Shown: positions 26,420 through 34,265 of the stretch, piece by piece
How positions within the stretch are numbered: the stretch's first letter is position 1
Layout: the number at the start of each line of letters is the position of its first letter
From: JASLEW01 sp035544895
GTDB taxonomy: Bacteria; Acidobacteriota; Thermoanaerobaculia; Multivoradales; UBA5704
DNA length: 64,000 nucleotides
NCBI GenBank assembly: GCA_035544895.1
Contig: DASZZM010000031.1
Coordinates: 1-64,000, forward strand
Reading direction: 5' to 3'
Notes under the pieces: model-generated
The model's database searches: none
Told to the model about the DNA's origin: nothing
What the model saw: only the letters and a program-made list of their open reading frames with translations
Position numbers and translations under genes: made by a program

Positions 26420-27613
26420 ATGCGAACTAGACGGGCGAGGGTCATCCTGGCTGCCGGCTCGGCGCTGGTGGCGCTGGTGTGCGCGGAGGTGGGGCTGCGG
26501 GTGGCGGGGGTGTCCTTTCCCAACTTCTACCGGCCGGACGCGAATCGGGGGTGGTCGTTGCAACCGGGGGCGGAGGGGTGGTGGAGGAGGGAGGGAGCGG
26601 CGTACGTCCGCATCAACGGCGCGGGGCTGCGGGACGAGGAGCACCGTTTCGCCAAGCCGAAAGGCGAGGTGCGGATCGCGGTGCTGGGGGACTCGTGTAC
26701 CGAGGCGCTGCAGGTGCCGATTGCCGAGACGTTCTGGGAGCGGATGGAGGGAGAGCTGGCGCGCTGTCCGGCGGCGGCAGGGCGGGCCGTCGAGGCGGTC
26801 AACTTCGGGGTGGCGGGATATGGGACGGCCCAGGAGCTGCTGACCCTTCGGCACGAGGTCTGGCGCTACGAGCCCGACCTGGTCTTGCTGGCGTTCTATA
26901 CCGGCAACGACGTGCGCAACAACGAGCGCCGGCTCGAACAGGACCCGTCACGCCCCTACTTCACGCTGCGCCCGGACTCGACTCTGGCGCTCGACGACTC
27001 GTTCCTCGCCGCGCCCGGCTTCCGGCTGCGGCGCAGCGCACCCGCCCGCCTGCTCTATGCCGCCTTCAACCATGTGCGCCTCTTGCAGCTCGGCAAGGTC
27101 GCCCAGAGCGCCGTCGACGGCTGGGTGGGCTCCTGGAAAGCCCGCCGTGTCGAGAACAACGGCGCCCTCCAGGAGCTCGGACTCGACAACGCCGTCTACT
27201 CGCCGCCGGCCGACGCCGCCTGGAACGACGCCTGGCGCGCCACTGAGGCCATGATCCGGGTCATGCGCGACGAGACCGCCGCCCACGGAGCCCGCTTCGC
27301 CGTGGTCACCCTCTCCAACGGCATCCAGGTCCATCCCGACCCCGCCGTTCGCCGCGACTTCATGCGCCGCCTCGGCCTCTCCGCCCTCTTCTACCCCGAC
27401 CATCGCCTGCGCGACTTCGGCCAGGCCCACCACATCCCCGTCCTCAACCTCGCCCCACCCCTCCAGGACCTCGCCACCCGCCGACACCTCTACCTCCACG
27501 GCTTCCCCAACACCCCCCCCGGCCAAGGCCACTGGAACTCCCAAGGCCACGCCGCCGCCGCCCACCTCCTCGCCCCCTGGCTCTGCCCCCAACTCCCCCC
27601 ACCCCAGCCCTAA
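26420..27613 (+). CDS. SGNH/GDSL hydrolase family protein
   Basis: The 397-aa protein has an N-terminal membrane anchor or signal (ARVILAAGSALVALVCAEVGLRVAG) and an SGNH esterase domain: block I GDSCTEALQV with the nucleophile Ser, the Gly of NFGVAGYGTAQELL, FYTGNDVRNN as block III, and the catalytic HWNSQGH near the C-terminus. It probably esterifies or de-esterifies a glycan or lipid. SGNH proteins of this type often close SxtJ-carbamoyltransferase-DUF5989 loci, as here. The coding style is unusually Pro-rich at the end. Confidence 0.83.
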   Translation: MRTRRARVILAAGSALVALVCAEVGLRVAGVSFPNFYRPDANRGWSLQPGAEGWWRREGAAYVRINGAGLRDEEHRFAKPKGEVRIAVLGDSCTEALQVPIAETFWERMEGELARCPAAAGRAVEAVNFGVAGYGTAQELLTLRHEVWRYEPDLVLLAFYTGNDVRNNERRLEQDPSRPYFTLRPDSTLALDDSFLAAPGFRLRRSAPARLLYAAFNHVRLLQLGKVAQSAVDGWVGSWKARRVENNGALQELGLDNAVYSPPADAAWNDAWRATEAMIRVMRDETAAHGARFAVVTLSNGIQVHPDPAVRRDFMRRLGLSALFYPDHRLRDFGQAHHIPVLNLAPPLQDLATRRHLYLHGFPNTPPGQGHWNSQGHAAAAHLLAPWLCPQLPPPQP

Positions 27614-27621
27614 GGCTCGCT

Positions 27622-27802
27622 TTGCAGTCTCGGTTTCCACCCGGGCGGGTGGGAGAACCCCTGCGTCCCCCCTCAACGGTCCAGCAGCCCCGGCGTGACC
27701 GCGCGCCAGTCGTTTTTGGCGCGCGCGCCAGTACGGCTGGCGCGCGGCCACCCGGGGCGTGCGCACCCCTCCGCCGGGGAGGCGCCGCGGTTCTGGGAAG
27801 GG
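27622..27802. repeat. Dispersed palindromic repeat R1, copy 2
   Basis: It shows the ends shared with the other copies (CCGGGCGGGTGGGAGAAC on the left, CTGGGAAGGG on the right) and the central block AACGGTCCAGCAGCCC. Its halves pair: GCCCCGG...CCGCGCGCCAG against CTGGCGCGCGG...CCGGGGC, with a GGCGCGC hairpin inside. It fills the gap between the SGNH hydrolase and the DUF2318 gene. Confidence 0.8.
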
Positions 27803-27843
27803 TGGCTTGCCGTGTGTAAGGTGTTGGTCCACAATAGCTGGCA

Positions 27844-28320
27844 ATGCGCCGCTTCAAGCCTGTCTACGGAGTCTTCGTCGTGATCCTCGTCGTCGGCGCC
27901 GTGCTGACGGCCGAGCTTGCACTCGACGGCCGCCTCGGCGGCTCCAGCTACACGCGCGTCTCGCCCGGAGCCGACCGGCTGGTCCGCATCGACCTGTCAG
28001 GGCTCAGGCCGCAGCAGGTGCGTTTCTTCCGCTTCCTCAACCCTTCCAATCAGGAGGTCAAATTTTTCGTCGGCCGCGACGCCGGCGGCGAGGTGCAGGT
28101 CGCCTTCGACGCCGACGAGGTCTGCGCCAAGAACAAACGGGGCTTCCGCCAGGACGGCGAATGGGTGATCTGCAACAAGTGCGACAAGTCGTTCCGGCTC
28201 TCCGAAGTCAATGCCGGCGGCGGCGGCTGCAAACCGATCCCCTTGCAGCACCAGGTGCTGGGCAGCGAGCTGTTGATCGCCGAGGCCGACATCCTCCAGG
28301 GCTGGCGGCTCTTCCGCTAG
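27844..28320 (+). CDS. DUF2318 (FtrD-like) membrane-anchored protein
   Basis: This 158-aa protein has an N-terminal membrane anchor (YGVFVVILVVGAVLTAEL) and a periplasmic domain with four Cys residues (Cys94, the CNKC pair Cys110/Cys113, and Cys129 in GGGGCKPIPL). This is the DUF2318 signature found in FtrD-type proteins, thought to bind an iron-sulfur cluster or metal in iron-transport redox chains. No FtrA/B/C partner is nearby, so the local role is unclear. Confidence 0.8.
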   Translation: MRRFKPVYGVFVVILVVGAVLTAELALDGRLGGSSYTRVSPGADRLVRIDLSGLRPQQVRFFRFLNPSNQEVKFFVGRDAGGEVQVAFDADEVCAKNKRGFRQDGEWVICNKCDKSFRLSEVNAGGGGCKPIPLQHQVLGSELLIAEADILQGWRLFR

Positions 28321-28369
28321 CCCCTCCCGGCGTCGAAGCGGACAGGGCAACTGCCGTGAAATCAAAGCT

Positions 28370-28399
28370 TTGACGGACCTGCCGGGGATGTTGTATTGT
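28370..28399 (+). promoter_or_regulatory. Probable promoter of mglB-mglA-yvcK-glmUS
   Basis: TTGACG (28370-28375), an 18-base spacer and TATTGT (28394-28399) lie about 25 bases upstream of the mglB start, in the only sizeable gap ahead of this gene run. Confidence 0.45.
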
Positions 28400-28421
28400 C
28401 GCCCGGTCCGAAAGGATTGCC

Positions 28422-28919
28422 ATGTCCGCAGCCGACTTCGTGCTCTACGAAGAAGAGTTCAGGCGTCTGGAGGAAGCGCTGCGCCGCCTCCGCCAGGACG
28501 CCAACGGTAAGGCCGTCTTCCTGATCGACAAGAACGGGCAGCAGATCGCGGCCGCGGGAGAGGTCGAGCGGTTCGACACCACCTCGCTCGCCTCCCTGAC
28601 CGCCGGCAACGTGGCCGCCACGGACGGCCTGGCCAAGCTCATCGGCGAGCGCGAGTTCTCGGTGCTCTTCCACGAGGGGCTGCAGGACCACATCCATATC
28701 TCGATCGTGGCCAAGCGGGCGATCCTGGTGGTCATCTTCGACGACCGGTCCTCCCTCGGCCTGGTCCGGCTGCGGGTCAAGCGCGCCAATGGGGAGCTGG
28801 AGAGGATTTTCGAGGTGATGATGCAGAAGGGCGACAGGGAAGCCCAGGGGCAGATGGCCCACGCCAGCCCTTTCGCCGAGATCACCGACGACGACATCGA
28901 CGCGCTTTTCGGCGAGTAG
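28422..28919 (+). CDS. mglB: Roadblock/LC7 protein MglB
   Basis: This 165-aa protein has a roadblock/LC7 fold: LEEALRRLRQDANGKAVFLIDKNGQQIAAAG, LASLTAGNVAATDGLAKLIGE, FHEGLQDHIHISIVAKRAILVVIFDDRSSLGLVRLR. In Myxococcus and Thermus, MglB is the GTPase-activating protein of MglA and marks the lagging cell pole. The acidic tail (EITDDDIDALFGE) is typical. The gene directly precedes mglA, as in other phyla. Confidence 0.92.
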   Translation: MSAADFVLYEEEFRRLEEALRRLRQDANGKAVFLIDKNGQQIAAAGEVERFDTTSLASLTAGNVAATDGLAKLIGEREFSVLFHEGLQDHIHISIVAKRAILVVIFDDRSSLGLVRLRVKRANGELERIFEVMMQKGDREAQGQMAHASPFAEITDDDIDALFGE

Positions 28920-29058
28920 TCCTGGCCCGAACTTCCCACAGACCCTCTACAGTGGAGCCGGCCGCCGCTTCCGCCATTGGCGGCACTCCCTGCAGGTCGG
29001 AAATGGGGCGTCAATGGGAAGGCGCGCCGCTGGGGAAGATCGAGCGAGGCACGAGCGA

Positions 29059-29643
29059 ATGACCTTCATCAACTACGCGAGCAAGGAGATCAATTGCAAG
29101 ATCGTCTACTACGGCCCTGGGCTGGGCGGGAAGACGACCAACTTGCAATACATCTACAACAAGACCTCCCCGGACTCAAAAGGGAAGATGATCTCGCTGG
29201 CGACCGAGGCCGACCGCACCCTGTTTTTCGACTTCCTGCCGCTCGACCTCGGCAGCATCCGCGGTTTCACCACGCGTTTTCACCTCTACACGGTCCCCGG
29301 GCAGGTCTTCTACGATGCCAGCCGCAAGCTGATCCTCAAGGGGGTCGACGGCGTCGTCTTCGTCGCCGACAGCCAGGACGAGAGGATGGAGGCCAACATC
29401 GAATCGATCCGCAACCTGGAACAGAACCTGAAAGAGCATGGCTTCGAGCTGGCGACGATTCCCTACGCCTTGCAGTTCAACAAGCGCGACCTGGTGAACG
29501 TGGCCTCGGCCGAGGAGATGTACAGGACGCTCAACTACAAGCGCGAGCCCACCTTCGAGGCAGTGGCGACCACCGGACTGGGAGTCTTCGACACCTTGAA
29601 GTCGGTAGCCAAACAGATCCTCATCGAGCTGAAGAAGCGGTAG
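29059..29643 (+). CDS. mglA: Polarity GTPase MglA
   Basis: This 194-aa small Ras-like GTPase sets cell polarity, for gliding motility or localisation of surface machines. Motifs: P-loop GPGLGGKTTN, switch II TVPGQ in place of DTAGQ (a known MglA feature), and NKRD for guanine recognition. The start MTFINYASKEINCKI matches the family, so the ATG at 29059 is chosen over an upstream ATG at 29014. It follows mglB by 139 bases. Confidence 0.94.
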   Translation: MTFINYASKEINCKIVYYGPGLGGKTTNLQYIYNKTSPDSKGKMISLATEADRTLFFDFLPLDLGSIRGFTTRFHLYTVPGQVFYDASRKLILKGVDGVVFVADSQDERMEANIESIRNLEQNLKEHGFELATIPYALQFNKRDLVNVASAEEMYRTLNYKREPTFEAVATTGLGVFDTLKSVAKQILIELKKR

Positions 29644-29651
29644 CCCCGGCC

Positions 29652-30701
29652 TTGAGCGACCTTCGTCCCGACCCCGAGAGCCTGCTCCCCGCCGCTGGTC
29701 ATCCCGCGGCTGCGGACGGCGGCCGCGCGCTCGCCGCGATCGGCGGCGGCACCGGCTTGTCGGCGCTGCTGCGCGGCCTCAAGCACCACGTCGGCACTCC
29801 CCGGCTGCGGCAGCTCACCGGCGTGGTGACCGTCACCGACGACGGCGGCTCCTCGGGCCGCCTGCGCCGCGAGTTCGGCGTCCTGCCCCCGGGGGACATC
29901 CGCAATTGCATCGTCGCCCTGGCCGACGACGAGGACCTGCTCGCCCGTCTCTTCCAGTACCGCTTTCCCAACGGCGGCGGCCTCGTCGGGCACTCGTTCG
30001 GCAACCTGTTCTTGACCGCGCTGACCGGCATCACCGGAGACTTCCACCAGGCGATCCTCACCGCCGAATCGGTCCTCTCGGTGCGTGGCAAGGTCTTCCC
30101 CGCCACCCTCACCGACGTCCGCCTGCGCGGCCGCGGCGTCTCCGGCGCGGTCTACGAAGGCGAGTCGGCGGTGGGCGGCTCGGGAGAGGAGATCGCCGCG
30201 ATCGAGATCGACCCGCCGGCCGCGCCGGCTTTCCCGCCGGCGGTCGCCGCGCTCGAAGCCGCCGATGCGATCCTGCTCGGCCCCGGCTCGCTATTCACCT
30301 CCATCCTGCCCAACCTGCTCATCCCCGGCATCCGCCAGGCGGTGGCCAAGACCCGGGCGCGAGTGGTCCTGCTGCTCAACCTCATGACCCAGCCCGGCGA
30401 GACGGACGGCATGATGGGAGATGCCCATGTGCGCGCCATCGAGCGCCACGTTGGCGGCGGGCTCGTCGATACCGTGCTGGCCAATGCCCGGCCCATTCCC
30501 CGAGCGCTCCTCGCCCATTACGCCGAGACCGGCTCCGAGCCGGTGGCGGTCGAGCGCGAGGCGCTCGAGGTTCGCGGCATCGAGGTCGTAGAGGCCGACC
30601 TGCTCGCCCCTCCCCATGACGGCGAGCTGATCCGCCACGATCCCGAAAAGCTCGCCGGGGCGGTGCTGGCGCTTCTCTCCAGGCCCCGCTCCGCCTCTTG
30701 A
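29652..30701 (+). CDS. yvcK: Gluconeogenesis factor YvcK/CofD-like
   Basis: The 349-aa protein has the CofD-like fold with AAIGGGTGLSALLRGLK, VVTVTDDGGSSGRLRREFG, PPGDIRNCIVALADDE, GGLVGHSFGNLFL and GPGSLFTSILPNLLIPGI. YvcK binds UDP-GlcNAc and is needed for correct cell-wall synthesis and for growth on gluconeogenic carbon sources in Bacillus. This fits its place just before glmU and glmS. A TTG at 29652 is the most likely start, eight bases after mglA; no strong ribosome-binding site is seen, so the exact start is uncertain. Confidence 0.88.
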   Translation: MSDLRPDPESLLPAAGHPAAADGGRALAAIGGGTGLSALLRGLKHHVGTPRLRQLTGVVTVTDDGGSSGRLRREFGVLPPGDIRNCIVALADDEDLLARLFQYRFPNGGGLVGHSFGNLFLTALTGITGDFHQAILTAESVLSVRGKVFPATLTDVRLRGRGVSGAVYEGESAVGGSGEEIAAIEIDPPAAPAFPPAVAALEAADAILLGPGSLFTSILPNLLIPGIRQAVAKTRARVVLLLNLMTQPGETDGMMGDAHVRAIERHVGGGLVDTVLANARPIPRALLAHYAETGSEPVAVEREALEVRGIEVVEADLLAPPHDGELIRHDPEKLAGAVLALLSRPRSAS

Positions 30702-30715
30702 AGGAGGCCCCCGCC

Positions 30716-32161
30716 ATGTCCCCACCAGGCCTCGGTTCCGACGCCCGGCCGCGCATCGCGGTCGTGCTCGCGGCAGGCCTCGGAACGCGCATGCGCTCGG
30801 CCTGGCCCAAGGTGCTCCACCGCGCGGCCGGGCAGCCGCTGCTCGCCTGGGTGGTCGCCGCGGCCCGGCAAGCAGGGTGCGGTCGCATCCTGGCCGTGGT
30901 GGGGCACGGCGCCGAGCGCGTGCGCGAGGAGCTCGCCGGCGACGGCCTGACCTGGGTGCTGCAAGCCGAGCAGCGGGGCACCGGGCACGCCCTGGCGCAA
31001 GCCGAACGGGAGATCGGCGCCCAGGAGGCCCTTCTGCTGGTCCTCTCCGGCGACGCGCCGCTGGTCACCGCGGCGACGCTGTCGCAACTGGCCGCCGCGG
31101 CGGCAGGCGGCTGGGGTGCCATGGCGGTGGCCGAGCTCGCCGAGCCGGGATCGCTCGGCCGCGTCCTCGCCGATGCGGACGGCGGGCTCGAGCGCATCGT
31201 CGAGGCGGCCGATGCCTCGGCCGAAGCGCTCGCCGTGCGCCTCGTCAACGCGGGGCTCTATGCTCTGCCCGCTCCCGACGTCTTTTCTTACCTGCGCCGC
31301 CTCACGGCGGCGAACGCGCAGGGAGAGCTCTACTTGACCGACGCCCTGACCGCCGCCGCCGCGGACGGCAAGCCGGTGCGGCTGGTGCGGCTCGCCGACC
31401 CGCTCGAGGCGTTGGGAGTCAACGACCGGGCCGAGCTGGCCCGCGTCCATCGCGCGCTTCTCGACCGCCACGCCGAAGCGCTGATGCGGGCGGGCGTGAC
31501 CGTGCTCGAGCCGGCGCGCACGGTCATCGAGCCCTCGGTGTGTGTCGGCCCAGACACGGTGGTGCACCCGGGAGTGTCGTTGCTGGGCCGCACCGTCGTC
31601 GGCGGCGGCTGCACCCTGCACCAGGGCGCCTGGCTGCGCGACTCGCGCCTCGGCGACCAGGTAATCGTCGAGCCCTACAGCGTCCTCGACGGCGCCGAGG
31701 TCGGCGACCTCTGCCGGGTCGGTCCCTTCGCCCGGCTGCGCCCGGCATCGCGTTTGCTACGAGGTGCCCGCGTGGGCAACTTCGTCGAGATCAAGAACGC
31801 CGAGCTGGGGCCGGGCGCACGCGCCGGCCACCTGGCCTATCTGGGCGACGTCGCCGTGGGCGAGGGCGCCAACATCGGCGCGGGTGTGGTGACCTGCAAC
31901 TTCGACGGCCGGCAGAAGCACCCCTCCGAGGTCGGGCGCGGCGCCTTCATCGGCAGCGACACCCTGCTGGTCGCTCCGGTCAAGGTCGGCGACGGCGCCA
32001 CCACCGCGGCGGGCTCTGTGATCACCAAGAACGTGCCCCCGGGCGCTCTCGCGGTCGGCCGCGTCCGGCAGAAGAACCTGGCCGGCCGGGCGGGCGGCCT
32101 GCACTCGCGGCGGGGACGGGCCGGCGGCCGCGCACCCGCACCCGGCGGAGAGGACTCGTAG
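30716..32161 (+). CDS. glmU: Bifunctional UDP-GlcNAc pyrophosphorylase / GlcN-1-P acetyltransferase
   Basis: This 481-aa enzyme makes UDP-GlcNAc, the precursor of peptidoglycan and surface glycans. The N-terminal uridylyltransferase has LAAGLGTRMRS..PKVLH, QAEQRGTGHALAQAE and SGDAPLV. The C-terminal half is a left-handed beta-helix acetyltransferase with RLRPASRLLRGARVGNFVEIKN, LAYLGD, GANIGAGVVTCNFDGRQKHP. AAGGAGG precedes the ATG at 30716. glmS begins two bases after its stop. Confidence 0.95.
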   Translation: MSPPGLGSDARPRIAVVLAAGLGTRMRSAWPKVLHRAAGQPLLAWVVAAARQAGCGRILAVVGHGAERVREELAGDGLTWVLQAEQRGTGHALAQAEREIGAQEALLLVLSGDAPLVTAATLSQLAAAAAGGWGAMAVAELAEPGSLGRVLADADGGLERIVEAADASAEALAVRLVNAGLYALPAPDVFSYLRRLTAANAQGELYLTDALTAAAADGKPVRLVRLADPLEALGVNDRAELARVHRALLDRHAEALMRAGVTVLEPARTVIEPSVCVGPDTVVHPGVSLLGRTVVGGGCTLHQGAWLRDSRLGDQVIVEPYSVLDGAEVGDLCRVGPFARLRPASRLLRGARVGNFVEIKNAELGPGARAGHLAYLGDVAVGEGANIGAGVVTCNFDGRQKHPSEVGRGAFIGSDTLLVAPVKVGDGATTAAGSVITKNVPPGALAVGRVRQKNLAGRAGGLHSRRGRAGGRAPAPGGEDS

Positions 32162-32162
32162 C

Positions 32163-33998
32163 ATGTGCGGCATCGTCGGCTACGTCGGCAGCCGCGAGGT
32201 AGTGCCCGTCCTGATCGAAGGGCTGCGGCGGTTGGAATACAGGGGTTACGACTCGGCCGGGGTGGTGGCGGTGCGCAACGGCCATCTGCAGACCCTGAAG
32301 GCCGAAGGCAAGCTCGATCGTCTGGTGGCCAAGCTCGACGGCGAGCCGCTCTCGGGGCACTACGGCCTGGGGCATACGCGCTGGGCCACGCACGGCGCTC
32401 CCAGCGAGCGCAACGCCCACCCGATGGTCGACGCGCGGCAGCGGCTGGCGCTCATCCACAACGGAATCATCGAGAACTTCCTGCCGCTCAAGCGGCGCCT
32501 GCAGGCCGAGGGCTGGACCTTCACCTCCGACACCGACACCGAGGTGATCGCCAACCTGATCTCCTCCTACCTCGACGGCGACCTGCTTGCCGCCGTCGCC
32601 CGCGCCTGCCGTGAGCTGGCGGGCATGTACGCCTTCGCCGTGGTCACCTCCGCGGCCTCCTCGCCGGGCAGGGGCCAGCAGATCGTCGCCGCGCGCCAGG
32701 GTCCGCCGCTGGTCATCGGGCTCGGCCAGGGGGAGCAGTTCCTGGCTTCGGACCCGGCGGCGCTGCTCGCCTATACCCGCGAGGTGATCTTTCTCGAGAA
32801 CGGCGATCTGGCGCGGTTGACGCCCGGCGGGGTCGAGATCCAGGACTGCAACGGCGCGTCCGTGTCGCGGCCCGTGCAGCGCCTCAACTGGGACCCTGTG
32901 CAGGCCGAGAAGGGCGGCTACAAGCACTTCATGCTGAAGGAGATCCACGAGCAGCCCCAGGCCGTGCAAGACACCGTTGCCGGGCGCGTGGATTTCACCA
33001 ACGGCCGCATCCTGTTCGACACCATCCGGCTCAGCGAGGAGCAGCTGGCCGGTATTTCCCGGCTGCACCTGCTGGCCTGCGGCACCTCGTGGCATGCGGC
33101 GCTGGTGGGCAAGTTCCTGATCGAGGACATTGCGCGCCTGCCGGTCGAGGTCGACTACGGTTCCGAGTACCGCTACCGCGACCCGCTGGTGGACGAGCGC
33201 GTGCTGGCGGTCGGCATCTCGCAATCGGGAGAGACCGCGGACACCCTCTCGGCCATGGAGGCGGCGCGCGAGCGCGGCGCCCATCTCTTCGCGGTCTGCA
33301 ACGTGCAGGGCAGCCAGGCGACGCGGATCAGCGAAGGGGTCGTCTATACCAATGCCGGGCCGGAGATCGGCGTCGCCTCGACCAAGGCCTTCACTACCCA
33401 GCTGGCGGCGTTGTATCTGCTGGCCCTTTACCTGCGCCAGGTCCGTCTCGGGCCTTTCGACCGGCGCTACATCGACGACCTGGCGCATGTGCCGCAGGCC
33501 CTGGGAGAGGTGCTGCGGCTGGAGGGGCAGCTCGAGGAGCTGGCCCGGCGCTATCACCGCGCCGAGAATTTCCTCTACCTGGGGCGCGGCATCAACTATC
33601 CGATCGCTCTCGAAGGCGCCCTCAAGCTCAAGGAGATCTCTTATATCCACGCCGAGGGCTACCCGGCGGGCGAGATGAAGCACGGACCGATCGCCCTGAT
33701 CGACGAGTCGATGCCGGTGGTGGCGCTGGCCACCGGCAACCAGGTCTTCGAGAAGGCCAAGAGCAACATGCAGGAGGTCAAGGCGCGTGACGGGGTGGTG
33801 ATCGCCCTGACCGACCGCGATCCCCAGGAGCTGGGAGGCATCTGCGACGAGGTCATCCAGGTGCCGTCGGTGGCGCCGCTGCTGCAGCCGATCGTCAACG
33901 TCGTCCCGTTGCAGCTGCTGGCCTATCACATAGGCGTCCGCCGCGGCGCCGACGTCGATCAGCCGCGCAACCTGGCCAAGAGCGTGACGGTAGAGTAG
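32163..33998 (+). CDS. glmS: Glutamine-fructose-6-phosphate aminotransferase (isomerizing)
   Basis: This 611-aa enzyme makes glucosamine-6-phosphate from fructose-6-phosphate and glutamine. The N-terminal Ntn-type glutaminase begins with Cys2 (MCGIVGYVG), with GYDSAGV and GHTRWATHG. Two SIS domains follow (HLLACGTSWHAAL, SQSGETADTL, GRGINYPIALEGALKLKEISYIHAEGY). The end LAKSVTVE is the family's signature. GGAGAGGA precedes the ATG. The tight packing with glmU and yvcK suggests coordinated amino-sugar supply. Confidence 0.97.
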   Translation: MCGIVGYVGSREVVPVLIEGLRRLEYRGYDSAGVVAVRNGHLQTLKAEGKLDRLVAKLDGEPLSGHYGLGHTRWATHGAPSERNAHPMVDARQRLALIHNGIIENFLPLKRRLQAEGWTFTSDTDTEVIANLISSYLDGDLLAAVARACRELAGMYAFAVVTSAASSPGRGQQIVAARQGPPLVIGLGQGEQFLASDPAALLAYTREVIFLENGDLARLTPGGVEIQDCNGASVSRPVQRLNWDPVQAEKGGYKHFMLKEIHEQPQAVQDTVAGRVDFTNGRILFDTIRLSEEQLAGISRLHLLACGTSWHAALVGKFLIEDIARLPVEVDYGSEYRYRDPLVDERVLAVGISQSGETADTLSAMEAARERGAHLFAVCNVQGSQATRISEGVVYTNAGPEIGVASTKAFTTQLAALYLLALYLRQVRLGPFDRRYIDDLAHVPQALGEVLRLEGQLEELARRYHRAENFLYLGRGINYPIALEGALKLKEISYIHAEGYPAGEMKHGPIALIDESMPVVALATGNQVFEKAKSNMQEVKARDGVVIALTDRDPQELGGICDEVIQVPSVAPLLQPIVNVVPLQLLAYHIGVRRGADVDQPRNLAKSVTVE

Positions 33999-34040
33999 GG
34001 TAGCCGGGCGGGTGGACCGTACCGACCGAAAGAGGAGTGC

Positions 34041-34174
34041 TGCCGGGATCGGGGGGGAGCCTCCGGGGGTGCTGCACAGGCCCCCTGGGAGGCGCATCCC
34101 GGCAGTTGAGGGGGTGTCAATGATCCCCATTGACGTGCGCTCCCAGGGGGCCTGTGCAGCACCCCCGGAGGCTC
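34041..34174. repeat. Large inverted repeat with nested hairpins
   Basis: Arms of 40 and 39 bases (34057-34096 and 34136-34174) are complementary throughout except for one bulged base; the left arm starts GAGCCTCCGGGGGTGC and the right arm ends GCACCCCCGGAGGCTC. Between them GTCAATG...CATTGAC forms a second perfect hairpin. TGCCGGGAT (34041-34049) can pair with ATCCCGGCA (34096-34104) in an alternative fold. It lies between glmS and the MutS-like gene. Confidence 0.9.
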
Positions 34175-34265
34175 GGGGCACCGTTATCTCTTGGCAGAGA
34201 ATTTGTTGGCGCGGCTCGGAGCAGGAAGTCCCGGAGCCTGGGTCGGGCGGCTGCGGTCTTTATAG

